In this document: piece after piece, positions 36,126 to 44,925 of the stretch
Layout of the letters: the number at the start of each line of letters is the position of its first letter
Numbering within the stretch: position 1 is the stretch's first letter
Source of the DNA: Lentisphaeria bacterium
Lineage (GTDB): Bacteria > Verrucomicrobiota > Lentisphaeria > Victivallales > Victivallaceae
NCBI GenBank assembly: GCA_022768375.1
Contig: JALEMG010000011.1
Coordinates: 1-51,884, forward strand
Direction of reading: 5' to 3'
Length of the DNA stretch: 51,884 bases
Notes under the pieces: generated by a model
What the model was told of the DNA's origin: nothing
Databases searched by the model: none
Seen by the model: the letters and a program-made list of their open reading frames with translations, nothing else
Position numbers and translations under genes: made by a program

Positions 36126-36425
36126 TCAGAACGGCAGGTCGCCTTCCTCGTGATTTCGGGGCCGGTTTCGGGAATTTTCCGGGACGAACTCGGCCCATTG
36201 TCCCTGTTCTCCGTCGTCCCGGGTGAGTACGGTGATCCGGCGTTCCAGCGCGGCGAGTTTTTTCCGGCAGTGCTCGGTGAGCAGCCGACCGCGTTCGAAC
36301 CCGGTCATGAGTTCCTCCAGCGGCAGACCGCCGTTCTCCATTTTCGCCACCAGGGTTTCCAGTTCCTCCAGCGCGGTTTCAAACGGCATGGCCTGAATGT
36401 CGTCGGGGATGGTGATTTCCGACAT
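36126..36425 (-). CDS. xseB: Exodeoxyribonuclease VII small subunit
   Basis: A 99-residue small helical protein. MPFETALEELETLVAKMENG followed by LPLEELMTGFERGRLLTEHC is the XseB signature. It partners XseA (not in the window) in degrading single-stranded DNA. The C-terminal 25 residues are a polar extension. It has its own divergent promoter (36463-36491). Confidence 0.95.
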   Translation of the reverse strand: MSEITIPDDIQAMPFETALEELETLVAKMENGGLPLEELMTGFERGRLLTEHCRKKLAALERRITVLTRDDGEQGQWAEFVPENSRNRPRNHEEGDLPF

Positions 36426-36462
36426 GATTCCATTGCTCCTGCAAAAGTTCGTTTTCGAACAG

Positions 36463-36491
36463 AATATAACTCCGTTTTTTCAATATTTCAA
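36463..36491 (-). promoter_or_regulatory. Promoter of xseB
   Basis: Reverse strand TTGAAA (36486-36491), 17-base spacer, TATATT (36463-36468). Confidence 0.72.
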
Positions 36492-36504
36492 GTCGGATGA
36501 CTGC

Positions 36505-36533
36505 TTGAATAATCACCGGAAAACGTGTATATT
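36505..36533 (+). promoter_or_regulatory. Promoter of the dfx-fprA-rubredoxin operon
   Basis: TTGAAT (36505-36510), 17-base spacer, TATATT (36528-36533), diverging from the xseB promoter with only 13 bases between the two -35 boxes. Transcription would start near 36540, leaving a leader of about 70 bases. Confidence 0.75.
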
Positions 36534-36609
36534 GATGAGAGGGCGGTTTCGGGCCCCCCGGCCGCGATGCCTGAAAGGGAACGAATCGAAAAAAAGAGAG
36601 GATACGGAA

Positions 36610-37008
36610 ATGAAGACGATGGAAGTCTACCGCTGCTCCCATTGCGGTCTGCAGTTGGAAGTCACCGCCGGGGCGGAAGTCCCCCCGCCGGTTTGCTGCG
36701 GCGAACCGATGAAATTGCAGACGGCCAATACCGCGGACGCGGCGAAAGAGAAACACGTCCCGGTGTTGGAAGCGCTGGAGGACGGGGTGCTGGTCAAAGT
36801 GGGCGCCGTTGAACACCCGATGCTGGAGAACCATTACATCGAATGGATCGAGATCATCAACGGCAGTTACGTCAACCGGTTTTATCTCCGGCCCGGCGAC
36901 CGGCCGCAGGCGGCGTTCTACGTTTCCCAGTCTCCGAAACTGGTGGTGCGGATCAGTTGCAACATCCACGGGATATGGCAGATGCCGCCCCGCGATGCGC
37001 AGGCGTGA
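36610..37008 (+). CDS. dfx: Desulfoferrodoxin (superoxide reductase)
   Basis: A 132-residue two-domain iron protein that reduces superoxide to peroxide in anaerobes. The N-terminal rubredoxin-like site has Cys9-x2-Cys12 and Cys29-Cys30 (VYRCSHCG; VCCGEPM). The catalytic centre II has the His ligands in GAVEHPMLENHYIEWIEI and the Cys-x2-His in CNIHGIW; HVPVLEALEDG is also conserved. GAGAGG precedes the ATG at 36610. It starts an operon with the FprA flavoprotein and rubredoxin, the electron partners expected for it. Confidence 0.95.
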   Translation: MKTMEVYRCSHCGLQLEVTAGAEVPPPVCCGEPMKLQTANTADAAKEKHVPVLEALEDGVLVKVGAVEHPMLENHYIEWIEIINGSYVNRFYLRPGDRPQAAFYVSQSPKLVVRISCNIHGIWQMPPRDAQA

Positions 37009-37029
37009 CAGAGGGCGTGGGGGAAGGAT

Positions 37030-38226
37030 ATGAAAAGTTTCTACAATGCGGAGCAGGTTTCCGCGCATGTCTGGTGGGTCGGCGCGGTGGACTGGCATGT
37101 CCGCAATTTTCACGGCTACCGGACCGGGCGCGGTTCGACGTATAACGCATTCCTGATCGTTGATGACAAGATCACGCTCGTCGACACGGTGAAAGCCGGA
37201 TTCGAGTCGGAAATGCTGGAGCGCATCTCCACCGTGGTCGATCCCGCGAAAATCGACTATATCGTCTCCCTCCATGCCGAACCGGATCACTCCGGCGGAC
37301 TGCCGGCGGCAATGGCCGCGATCAAACCGGAAAAAGTTTTTGCGTCCGCGGTCGGGGGCAAAACCCTCAAAGCGTACTACGGCATCGATGCCGTTCCGGT
37401 GCAAAATTCCCTGGCGCTGGGGCAGGGAACGCTGACGTTCGTGGATACTAAAATGCTCCACTGGCCGGACAGCATGATGGGGTTTTACGATCGGGACGGG
37501 GTGCTTTTCTCCCAGGACGCGTTCGGCATGCATCTGGCCGGGAGCAAACTCTGGGCGGACGAGTACGACGAGTCGGTCCGCGACAGCGAAATGGTCAAGT
37601 ATTTCGCCAACATCATCAACAACTACAGTCCCCGAGTGCTGGCGTTGCTGGATGCGTTCCCGGGGTTGGATCTTGACGTCAAGGTCATCGCGCCGGACCA
37701 CGGGCCGCTGTACCGGCGGGATTTCGAGCGGATCTTCCGCATGTACCGGGAACTGGCCGAACAGAAGCCGCAACTGCGCGCAGCGGTGGTTTTCTGCACC
37801 ATGTGGCACGCCACGGAGCAGTTGGCCCGGGCGTTCGCCGACGGCGTCCGCGCCGCCGGCGTGGAGGTGGATCTGATCGATCTCGCGGTGAGTGAACGCA
37901 GCGAAGTGATGACCGCCGTGGCTTCCTCCGGGATCGTCGCATTCGGCGCGCCGACCATGAACAATCAGGTCTACCCGGCCATGGCGGATGTGCTGACCTA
38001 CGTGCGGGGGCTGAAACCCCGGAACAAACTGGGATTCGCGTTCGGGTCCTGCGGCTGGAGCGGGGAAGGGGCGAAGTTCATCGCGTCCGAGTTCGAGGCG
38101 ATGGGCATGGAACAGCCCTGTCCGATGCTTCAGTCCCGGTACAAGCCGAGCCGGGAGGAGTTGAATGCCGCGTTTGCCGCCGGCGGCGCGCTGGCGGAGA
38201 GTCTCAAGGAACGGGTCGCCCGTTGA
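37030..38226 (+). CDS. fprA: FprA-type flavodiiron protein (O2/NO reductase)
   Basis: A 398-residue A-type flavoprotein. The metallo-beta-lactamase domain carries the diiron ligands HAEPDH (82-87), His in MLHWPDSMM, Asp in LFSQDAFGMH and His in APDHGPLY. The C-terminal flavodoxin domain starts at about 255 (AAVVFCTMWHATEQLA, FMN phosphate loop) with GAPTMNNQVYPAMADVL and FGSCGWSGEGAKF. It reduces O2 to water or NO to N2O using electrons from rubredoxin, which is encoded next. Confidence 0.96.
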   Translation: MKSFYNAEQVSAHVWWVGAVDWHVRNFHGYRTGRGSTYNAFLIVDDKITLVDTVKAGFESEMLERISTVVDPAKIDYIVSLHAEPDHSGGLPAAMAAIKPEKVFASAVGGKTLKAYYGIDAVPVQNSLALGQGTLTFVDTKMLHWPDSMMGFYDRDGVLFSQDAFGMHLAGSKLWADEYDESVRDSEMVKYFANIINNYSPRVLALLDAFPGLDLDVKVIAPDHGPLYRRDFERIFRMYRELAEQKPQLRAAVVFCTMWHATEQLARAFADGVRAAGVEVDLIDLAVSERSEVMTAVASSGIVAFGAPTMNNQVYPAMADVLTYVRGLKPRNKLGFAFGSCGWSGEGAKFIASEFEAMGMEQPCPMLQSRYKPSREELNAAFAAGGALAESLKERVAR

Positions 38227-38250
38227 ACCATAACCAAAGAAGAAGGAGAG

Positions 38251-38397
38251 ATGAGTATGAAAAAGTATGTGTGTGATGTGTGCGGTTACGTCTACGATCC
38301 CGCCGAAAACGACAATGTGGCGTTTGAGGATCTGCCGGCGGACTGGACTTGTCCCGGCTGCGGTGTCGGCAAGGACAACTTCAGCCCGATGGACTGA
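38251..38397 (+). CDS. Rubredoxin, short-loop type
   Basis: A 48-residue one-iron electron carrier, not caught by a long-ORF search. The iron knuckles are [10 protein letters not shown] and [11 protein letters not shown]; the aromatic core (Tyr, Trp of DLPADWTCP, Phe) is present. Between YDPAEN and FEDLP the loop is about seven residues shorter than in usual 52-54-residue rubredoxins, like the short Desulfovibrio form. AGAAGGAGAG precedes the ATG at 38251; a second in-frame ATG is at 38257. It ends the dfx-fprA operon and should feed electrons to FprA and desulfoferrodoxin. Confidence 0.95.
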   Translation: MSMKKYVCDVCGYVYDPAENDNVAFEDLPADWTCPGCGVGKDNFSPMD

Positions 38398-38406
38398 GTG
38401 AGTGTT

Positions 38407-38448
38407 CGGCGCCGTTCCCCGTTTTCGGGGCGCGGCGCCGTCGTTTTG
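38407..38448 (+). terminator. Terminator of the dfx-fprA-rubredoxin operon
   Basis: Two-level stem: CGGCGCCG (38407-38414) with CGGCGCCG (38433-38440), and inside it CCCCG-TTTT-CGGGG; then TCGTTTT. Confidence 0.85.
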
Positions 38449-38594
38449 ATCGTTTTTGAACTGATTTTTTGCAATAACACGCTTCCGAGGCGGAAGGGAT
38501 GGGACCCTGACGCCGGGGTTGATGGAGATTCCGAACGGTTCGGTACCGCCATCGGGAAGTGCGGATGGCGTACGGACAACCGGAGGAATTTACC
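38449..38594 (+). promoter_or_regulatory. Leader region of hydG with two hairpins
   Basis: The 146-base gap before hydG holds hairpin CTTCCG-AGG-CGGAAG (38482-38496) and CCGAAC-G-GTTCGG (38531-38543). GGAGG at 38582-38586 is the ribosome site. A TTGAAC box near 38455 could be a -35 element but I see no good -10. No riboswitch class is recognised. Confidence 0.4.
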
Positions 38595-40010
38595 ATGTAT
38601 GATGTCATGTCTCCCCGCGCGGAGGAGTTCATCAGCGACGATGAGATCCGCGAATCTTTGCAGTTCGCCGCGGACAATCGCGGCAATCGGGAACTGATCC
38701 TCGGCGTTCTGGACCGGGCCCGGGCGATGAAGGGCCTGAACCACCGGGACGCGCTGCTGCTGCTGGATTGCGGTCTGCCGGAGGTCAACGAACGGATCTT
38801 CGCGCTGGCCCGGGAGATCAAGCGGCGGTTTTACGGCAACCGGATCGTGATGTTCGCGCCGCTGTATCTCTCCAATTACTGCATCAACAGTTGCACCTAC
38901 TGCCCGTATCACCGGCAGAATACGGATATCCCCCGCAAGAAACTGACGCAGGAGGAGATCGCCGCCGAGGTCGTTGCCCTGCAGGACATGGGCCACAAGC
39001 GTCTGGCGCTGGAGACCGGCGAAGACCCGAAGCACAATCCGATCGAGTATGTGCTGGAAAGCATTCGGACGATTTATTCCGTCAAGCACAAAAACGGGGC
39101 CATCCGCCGGGTCAACGTCAACATCGCGGCCACCACGGTGGAGAATTACCGCAAACTCAAGGCCGCCGGGATCGGCACCTACATCCTGTTTCAGGAGACT
39201 TATCACAAGAAGGACTACGAAACACTTCATCCCGCTGGTCCCAAGCACGATTACGCATGGCACACCGAGGCTATGGACCGGGCGATGGAAGGGGGAATCG
39301 ACGACGTCGGGTGCGGTGTGCTGTTCGGGCTGGAGAACTACCGGTACGACTTCACCGGACTGCTGATGCATGCCGAGCATCTGGAGGCGTACAAGGGGGT
39401 GGGGCCCCACACCATCAGCGTGCCCCGCATCCGGCCGGCGGACGACATCGACGCCGCGTCGTTCTCCAACGCCGTCAGCGATGATATTTTCGAGAAGATC
39501 GTCGCGGTGCTGCGCATCGCCGTTCCCTACACCGGCATCATCATCTCCACCCGGGAGTCGCAGGCGGCCCGGGAAAGGGTGCTGAAAGTCGGGGTCTCCC
39601 AGATCAGCGGCGGGTCCCGGACCAGCGTCGGCGGCTACACTACCGAGTGCCGGCACGACGAGACGGCGCAGTTCGATGTCAGCGACTTGCGGACGCTGGA
39701 CGAAGTCGTCCGCTGGCTGCTGGAGATGGGGCACATTCCCAGTTTCTGTACCGCCTGCTACCGGGAAGGGCGCACCGGGGACCGCTTCATGAAACTGGTG
39801 AAGTCCGGGCAGATCGCCAACTGCTGTCAGCCCAATGCGCTGATGACTCTCAAAGAGTATCTGGAGGACTACGCTTCGCCGGAAACCAAGGCCGTCGGCG
39901 AGCATGTCATCGCCGCGGAGTTGCTTCGCGTCCCCAATGAAAAGGTCCGGCGCATCGCGGTGGAAAATCTGACGGCCATTGAACAGGGGAAGCGGGATTT
40001 CCGCTTCTGA
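38595..40010 (+). CDS. hydG: [FeFe]-hydrogenase maturase HydG (radical SAM tyrosine lyase)
   Basis: A 471-residue radical SAM enzyme that splits tyrosine to give CO and cyanide ligands for the hydrogenase H-cluster. The SAM cluster motif is Cys96-x3-Cys100-x2-Cys103 (YCINSCTYCPYH). The auxiliary cluster is bound by the C-terminal SFCTACYREGRTGDRFM plus the CCQPNA region. MFAPLYLSNYC and SGGSRTSVGGY are typical of HydG and separate it from ThiH. The ATG at 38595 has GGAGG eight bases upstream. HydE, HydF and the hydrogenase itself are not in the window; the neighbouring redox genes fit an anaerobe. Confidence 0.96.
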   Translation: MYDVMSPRAEEFISDDEIRESLQFAADNRGNRELILGVLDRARAMKGLNHRDALLLLDCGLPEVNERIFALAREIKRRFYGNRIVMFAPLYLSNYCINSCTYCPYHRQNTDIPRKKLTQEEIAAEVVALQDMGHKRLALETGEDPKHNPIEYVLESIRTIYSVKHKNGAIRRVNVNIAATTVENYRKLKAAGIGTYILFQETYHKKDYETLHPAGPKHDYAWHTEAMDRAMEGGIDDVGCGVLFGLENYRYDFTGLLMHAEHLEAYKGVGPHTISVPRIRPADDIDAASFSNAVSDDIFEKIVAVLRIAVPYTGIIISTRESQAARERVLKVGVSQISGGSRTSVGGYTTECRHDETAQFDVSDLRTLDEVVRWLLEMGHIPSFCTACYREGRTGDRFMKLVKSGQIANCCQPNALMTLKEYLEDYASPETKAVGEHVIAAELLRVPNEKVRRIAVENLTAIEQGKRDFRF

Positions 40011-40023
40011 ACCGTTTCGGACT

Positions 40024-42066
40024 ATGGGCATATTTCAACTGCATTCGCCGTTTCCTCCGGCAGGCGATCAGCCGGAGGCGATCCGCGCCCTGCGGGAAAA
40101 TCTGCGGCAGGGAACACGGTATCAGACCCTGCGGGGCGTCACCGGTTCGGGGAAAACCTTTGTGCTGGCCAACGCCATCGCCGCGCAGGACCGTCCGGTG
40201 CTGGTGCTTTCCCACAACAAGACGCTGGCGGCGCAGTTGTACAGCGAGTTCAAGAGTTTCTTTCCGGAGAACGCGGTGGAATATTTCGTCAGTTACTACG
40301 ACTACTATTTGCCGGAATCCTACATCCCTCAGACCGATACCTACATCGCCAAAGACGCTTCCATCAACGAGGACATTGAAAAACTCCGCCTGTCCGCCAC
40401 CGCCAGTCTGGTGGAGCGGCGGGACGTGATCATCGTGGCCAGCGTCTCGTGCATTTACAGTCTGGGCGCGCCGGAGGAGTTCACCGAGATGTGTGTCCGG
40501 CTCGACGCGGGCGACACGGTGAACCGGGACGAACTGTTGCGGCGTCTGGTGGACATCCAGTACAACCGCAATGACACCGCGCCGGGGAAGGGGGAATTCC
40601 GGGTGCGGGGGGATGTGGTGGATGTGTTCGAGCCGCAGCGTGACGATTTCATCCGTATCAGTTTTTTCGGCGACGGCATCGAACGCATGGAGCGGCGGGA
40701 CGCGCTGACCGGCAAACTGAAATCCGTGCTGCCGCAGGGCACGCTGTTTCCCTGCAAGCACTTCGTCATGCCGCCGGACCGGATCGCCGCGGCCGCGGAA
40801 GGGATCCGCGAGGAGATGCGCGAAAGGGTGAAGTTTTTCGAGGAACGCAACCAGTTGGTGGAGGCCCAGCGGATCGCCCAGCGGGTGGAGTACGATTTGG
40901 ACATGATGCGGGAACTGGGATATTGCAGCGGCATCGAGAATTATTCCATGCACCTCTCCAACCGGCGTCCGGGGATGCGGCCCTACTGTCTGTTCGATTT
41001 TTTCAGGGACGACTTCCTCACCGTGATTGACGAATCCCACGTCACGTTGCCGCAGTTGCAGGCGATGTACAAGGCCGACCGCCAGCGCAAAGAGACTTTG
41101 ATCGACCACGGGTTCCGTCTGCCGTCGGCGCTGGAGAACCGGCCGCTGCGGTTCGACGAATTCGACGGTCTGACCGGTCAGACCATTTACGTGTCCGCCA
41201 CGCCGGGAGAGGAGGAGTTGTCGCGTTCGGGCGCGCCGGTGGATCTGGTGGTCCGTCCCACCGGACTGCTGGACCCGAAAATCGAGGTGCGTCCGCTGGA
41301 AGGGGAATTGGACGATGTGATCGGAGAGATCCGCAAGGTCGCCGCCCGGGGCGAACGGACGCTGGTCACGACCCTGACCAAAAAGAACGCCGAACGGCTG
41401 GCGGATTATCTCAGCGACATCGGGGTGCGGACCAGTTATCTTCATTCCGATCTGGACGCGCTGGAGCGGGTGCGGATTCTGAACAAACTGCGGGAAGGGG
41501 ACTTCGACTGTCTGATCGGCATCAATCTGCTCCGGGAAGGCATCGACCTGCCGGAAGTGGCGCTGGTGGCGATTCTGGACGCGGACAAAGTGGGTTTCCT
41601 GCGCTCGGAGCGTTCGCTGGTCCAGACCGCGGGACGGGCCGCGCGGAACAAGGACGGCCGGGTAATCCTCTACGGCGATTCCGTCACCCCGGGCATGCAG
41701 GGATTGATCGACGTGACCGCCGCGCACCGAAAAAAACAGATCGCCTACAACGAGGCCTACGGTATCGTGCCCCGGACCATCGTCAAGGAGAAGCGGCAGA
41801 CTATCAGCGAGATCATCGGCGCGTCTCCCCGGAAGAAGCGGGGGAAAATGCCGGACTTCAACTGCCGGATGCTCTCCGACGGCCCGGACGCAGTGGTGGA
41901 CTTCGACAAGGTGAAACTGAATTCCCGGGAAGCCGCCGATCTGGTGGCGGAACTCACCCGCGAAATGCTCAGCGCCGCCGAAGCGCTGGAATTCGAGCGC
42001 GCCGCCGACCTGCGCGACCGCATCCGCGCGCTTGGCGGCGGCGCGGATGCCTCGTCCCGCAAGTAA
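40024..42066 (+). CDS. uvrB: Excinuclease ABC subunit B
   Basis: A 680-residue helicase-like damage-verification subunit of nucleotide excision repair. Walker A GVTGSGKT is at residues 39-46. The beta-hairpin is YYDYYLPESYIPQTDTYI, motif II TVIDESH, motif VI QTAGRAARN, and the C-terminal UVR motif AAEALEFERAADLRDRIRAL binds UvrC. The ATG at 40024 lacks a clear ribosome site. It lies 13 bases after hydG, so translation may depend on the upstream gene. Confidence 0.97.
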   Translation: MGIFQLHSPFPPAGDQPEAIRALRENLRQGTRYQTLRGVTGSGKTFVLANAIAAQDRPVLVLSHNKTLAAQLYSEFKSFFPENAVEYFVSYYDYYLPESYIPQTDTYIAKDASINEDIEKLRLSATASLVERRDVIIVASVSCIYSLGAPEEFTEMCVRLDAGDTVNRDELLRRLVDIQYNRNDTAPGKGEFRVRGDVVDVFEPQRDDFIRISFFGDGIERMERRDALTGKLKSVLPQGTLFPCKHFVMPPDRIAAAAEGIREEMRERVKFFEERNQLVEAQRIAQRVEYDLDMMRELGYCSGIENYSMHLSNRRPGMRPYCLFDFFRDDFLTVIDESHVTLPQLQAMYKADRQRKETLIDHGFRLPSALENRPLRFDEFDGLTGQTIYVSATPGEEELSRSGAPVDLVVRPTGLLDPKIEVRPLEGELDDVIGEIRKVAARGERTLVTTLTKKNAERLADYLSDIGVRTSYLHSDLDALERVRILNKLREGDFDCLIGINLLREGIDLPEVALVAILDADKVGFLRSERSLVQTAGRAARNKDGRVILYGDSVTPGMQGLIDVTAAHRKKQIAYNEAYGIVPRTIVKEKRQTISEIIGASPRKKRGKMPDFNCRMLSDGPDAVVDFDKVKLNSREAADLVAELTREMLSAAEALEFERAADLRDRIRALGGGADASSRK

Positions 42067-42210
42067 GTCCTCCGGCAACCCTCGGATCACCCCGCCCCAA
42101 CGCCGCAACCGGTATCCTTCGCGATCAACTGAGTGTGCGATGTTCGGCACGGCATGACGGGAAGCATGGGGAAAAAGCAAGCGGAGTCGGCACGTTTTTA
42201 ACGGATTTTC

Positions 42211-42240
42211 CCCGCCCCGGAAAATCCGGAGCGGGGCGGA
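42211..42240. terminator. GC-rich hairpin between converging uvrB and symporter genes
   Basis: CCGCCCC (42212-42218) pairs with GGGGCGG (42233-42239), with an inner CCGG-AAAAT-CCGG alternative. There is no clean T run on either strand, so termination is likely but not certain. The rest of 42067-42254 shows no gene. Confidence 0.45.
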
Positions 42241-42254
42241 GGTGTCGCGGTCGA

Positions 42255-44606
42255 TTACGATTCCCCGGCGGATTCGTCGGCGTCCAGCGCCTCCAGTTGA
42301 GCCTTGTCCGCCAGTGACACGTGGCCCTCGACCTGACCGTTGTCGAGGTGGTTGATCACCCGATGTTCCAAATCGCGGAACAACCGAATGATGTCGCGGG
42401 CGCCGCCGATGCCGAACCAGACGGTGGTGATCGCCGCCAGCGCGCCGGGCACGCACAACTGGAGGATGAAGTAGTATTTGCCCCACCAATCCAGCGGCCA
42501 CGGCGAAAACAGATTCCATATCAGCACCACGAGGAAGGTGAGGATGAACTGATAGACGAAGGAGTAGAGGAAGAACGCCCACGCGATCACCTTGTCGCCG
42601 GCGGTGTATTCCGGAGTGATGCCGATGAGTTTGCTGAAAACGTTGCGCAAGGTCCACGGTTCCCGGGTCTTGTTCTCCCCGTCGAGGTTGTACTTGCCCC
42701 GGTGGAGCATCCGTTCCAGATTGAACGGTTTTTTGCAGGTGGCGTAGGAGACGATGACGTAGAGCGCCAGCGTGATCAGCATGGTCATGAAGTAGAATTC
42801 ATAACTGTTGATCGGGCACTTCACCTCGTCCATTTTCCAGACGATGTAGGGGTGGAACGGTTTGGAAACCGCTTCGAGGAATCGCCCCACGCCGTCCGCC
42901 AGATCATTCCGCCGGAGGAAGGGATAGATCATGTCGGCCCAGTTGCGCTGGATGGTGATCGTGCCCAGCGAGATGAACATGCCGGAGAGCAGACTGGTCC
43001 ACGCTCCCGCCGTGGTCCCGAAGCGGCTGTACAGACCGAAGATCATCACCGGTCCGCAGCCGCCCATCCACATGGAGCAGACGAGGGTCACGAAAAGGTT
43101 GATGTAGTCCAACTGCGCCATGAACACCGAGGCGATGACGAAAAATATTCCGACGCAGATGGATGTGATCCGCAGAATCCACACGTGCTGCCGCGGCGTG
43201 GCTTCCTTCTTGCGCAGAGGCATGATCACGTCCTGAGTGACGGTCAGCGCCGCGCTGTAAATGCGGGTGTCGTCGGTGGAGATCATCGCCATGACCAGCA
43301 GCAGGAAGAACATGCCCATCAGTCCGTGGGGCAGCAACTTGCGCATGGATGAGGAGATCAGCAGTTGCTGATACAGCGTCCGGTACTGCTGAAAGGTGCT
43401 GTTGGCCTGCGATTCCCGGTCGATCTTATCCAGTTTCGCCGTGGCGGTGTCGCCCTCAAGCAGCGCCTGATGGATCGGTTCCAGATATCGGGTATCCGGA
43501 TTGTCGGTCCGGCTCAGCGGCCGGTCTTTGCCGATGACATGGGAGATGGGCGGCATGGCCCTGACGGCGGCGTCCAGTTTGGAACGCATCTCGTCACTCT
43601 GCAAAAGACCGGGTTCGCCGTTGATTTTCAGACAGAGTTCGCGGCGGATATCCCGGGCCAGATTGTTGGCGAACTGACTGTGACAGAGGATGGTGATGAT
43701 CATGACCGCGATCAGGAATTCCAGCATGATGTTCAGCCCGTTCCGCCACGCGCCCAGCAGACCGCCCATCTTGGATTCGTGCGGCGATCTGGCGGCGGTG
43801 GTATATCCGGCGCCGATCCAACTGGCGCGATGAAAGATCGTGCTGAAAAGCGTCAGGACGAGGGCGAATACGTTGAAATCGCGCATCTTTTCGATGTCGA
43901 AAGGATCGAGGAAACTCTCCCCTTCGACGCGGTCTTCCAGCACCTTGACGATCTGATCGTTCCAGTCGAACTTCATCAGGATGAAGACGACGAACACCGC
44001 CATGATCGGATAGAGGATCATGCCCTGGAGACTGTCGGTGATGATCAGAGCCAGCGTTCCTCCCATGCAGATGATCGAAATGGCGATGGCGAGGCAGACG
44101 ACCATGACCAGCACGAACATGGATATCTTGACGTTGCCGATGACGATGTGGCGGGGCAGGTCGAGGAAGTAAATGAAAAAGCGCGCGGCGATGGCGGGCA
44201 TGATGGAGTTGGCGATGATCTCGGAGAGCGAACGCAGCGCCGCCGCGAAGATACGGAATTTGCGGCTGTACCGCATTTCCAGAAACTGCCCCAGACTCAT
44301 GGCTTTGGTCTCCCGGAAGCGGTAGTGACAGAATCCGGTCAGCGCCAGCACCACGCTCAGCGGCAGCATCAGGTTCTGCCAGAAACTGATGGCGAATCCG
44401 GTGTTGTAGTAAATCTCGATCGTCGCCACGATCCCGATGATGCTCAATGAATTGGCGATGTCGCCCACATTGATGACGTACCTGCCGCAGCACCGTCCGG
44501 CGGAGAGAAAGTCCGCCACGCTGCGTACATACCGCCGGGAGTACAGCCCCACGCAGTAAACGAATGTCACCGGTACGATGACGATCACCCAATCCACCCA
44601 GTTCAT
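42255..44606 (-). CDS. Sodium:solute symporter (SSS family), paralogue 1
   Basis: A 783-residue membrane transporter with the SSS/SLC5 fold. It starts MNWVDWVIVIVPVTFVYCVG; RSVADFLSAGRCCGRYVINV and FRETKAMSLGQFLEMRYSRK are family motifs, and FHRASWIGAGYTTAARSPHE lies before a hydrophilic insertion at about 325-420. More membrane segments follow (MWMGGCGPVMIFGLYSRFG), then a cytoplasmic tail with LDNGQVEGHVSLADKAQLEA. Usual SSS proteins have 450-600 residues, so the insertion and C-terminal extension are notable. ATG at 44606 is preceded by AGGGGA; longer upstream reading frame is non-coding leader. Substrate unknown, perhaps sugars released by the glycosidases. Confidence 0.88.
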   Translation of the reverse strand: MNWVDWVIVIVPVTFVYCVGLYSRRYVRSVADFLSAGRCCGRYVINVGDIANSLSIIGIVATIEIYYNTGFAISFWQNLMLPLSVVLALTGFCHYRFRETKAMSLGQFLEMRYSRKFRIFAAALRSLSEIIANSIMPAIAARFFIYFLDLPRHIVIGNVKISMFVLVMVVCLAIAISIICMGGTLALIITDSLQGMILYPIMAVFVVFILMKFDWNDQIVKVLEDRVEGESFLDPFDIEKMRDFNVFALVLTLFSTIFHRASWIGAGYTTAARSPHESKMGGLLGAWRNGLNIMLEFLIAVMIITILCHSQFANNLARDIRRELCLKINGEPGLLQSDEMRSKLDAAVRAMPPISHVIGKDRPLSRTDNPDTRYLEPIHQALLEGDTATAKLDKIDRESQANSTFQQYRTLYQQLLISSSMRKLLPHGLMGMFFLLLVMAMISTDDTRIYSAALTVTQDVIMPLRKKEATPRQHVWILRITSICVGIFFVIASVFMAQLDYINLFVTLVCSMWMGGCGPVMIFGLYSRFGTTAGAWTSLLSGMFISLGTITIQRNWADMIYPFLRRNDLADGVGRFLEAVSKPFHPYIVWKMDEVKCPINSYEFYFMTMLITLALYVIVSYATCKKPFNLERMLHRGKYNLDGENKTREPWTLRNVFSKLIGITPEYTAGDKVIAWAFFLYSFVYQFILTFLVVLIWNLFSPWPLDWWGKYYFILQLCVPGALAAITTVWFGIGGARDIIRLFRDLEHRVINHLDNGQVEGHVSLADKAQLEALDADESAGES

Positions 44607-44735
44607 GATTTCCCCTGTCCCGTTGTGATTCGCTCCGATTTTTTTGCGGCGGCTTTCCCCGTGAACGCCGCCGTCCGGCGGCCGTCGCCCCGCCATCCGT
44701 GAATGCCGCCGCCCGAAAAAACGGACTGTCCTCCT

Positions 44736-44763
44736 AATATAGCCCGCCATCCGGAAATGTAAA
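44736..44763 (-). promoter_or_regulatory. Promoter of symporter 1
   Basis: Reverse strand TTTACA (44758-44763), 16-base spacer, TATATT (44736-44741). Confidence 0.65.
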
Positions 44764-44860
44764 TGACACAAAATCACCAAGAATTGCCGTTTGTCACTAA
44801 AATGGTCGTGTCGGAAAGACGGGCGATCTTCGGGAAAGGGATATCGTTTCATCACTTCCC

Positions 44861-44908
44861 GGAAAATAAATCCCCCGGCGGCGGAGTTTCTGTCTCCGCC
44901 GCCGGGGG
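44861..44908 (-). terminator. Terminator of symporter 2
   Basis: Perfect 15-base-pair stem CCCCCGGCGGCGGAG / CTCCGCCGCCGGGGG (44872-44886 with 44894-44908) followed on the reverse strand by ATTTATTTT, 17 bases after the stop codon. Confidence 0.88.
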
Positions 44909-44925
44909 AAGGATGGAATTTACGG

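Larger units (their letters stand above)
44607..44925 (-). promoter_or_regulatory. Gap between symporters 1 and 2: promoter, structured leader and terminator
   Basis: Reading on the reverse strand, the gap holds the terminator of symporter 2 (44861-44908), then an AT-rich stretch, then promoter TTTACA-16-TATATT (44736-44763). A leader of about 125 bases follows with GC-rich hairpins such as GGCGGC...GCCGCC and two copies of TTCACGG before the ATG at 44606. No gene is visible. Confidence 0.6.

Noticed and set aside
39907..42657. A 916-codon reverse frame over uvrB
   Set aside because: It is antisense to uvrB, whose helicase motifs are complete. No ribosome site or domain is seen in the reverse product.
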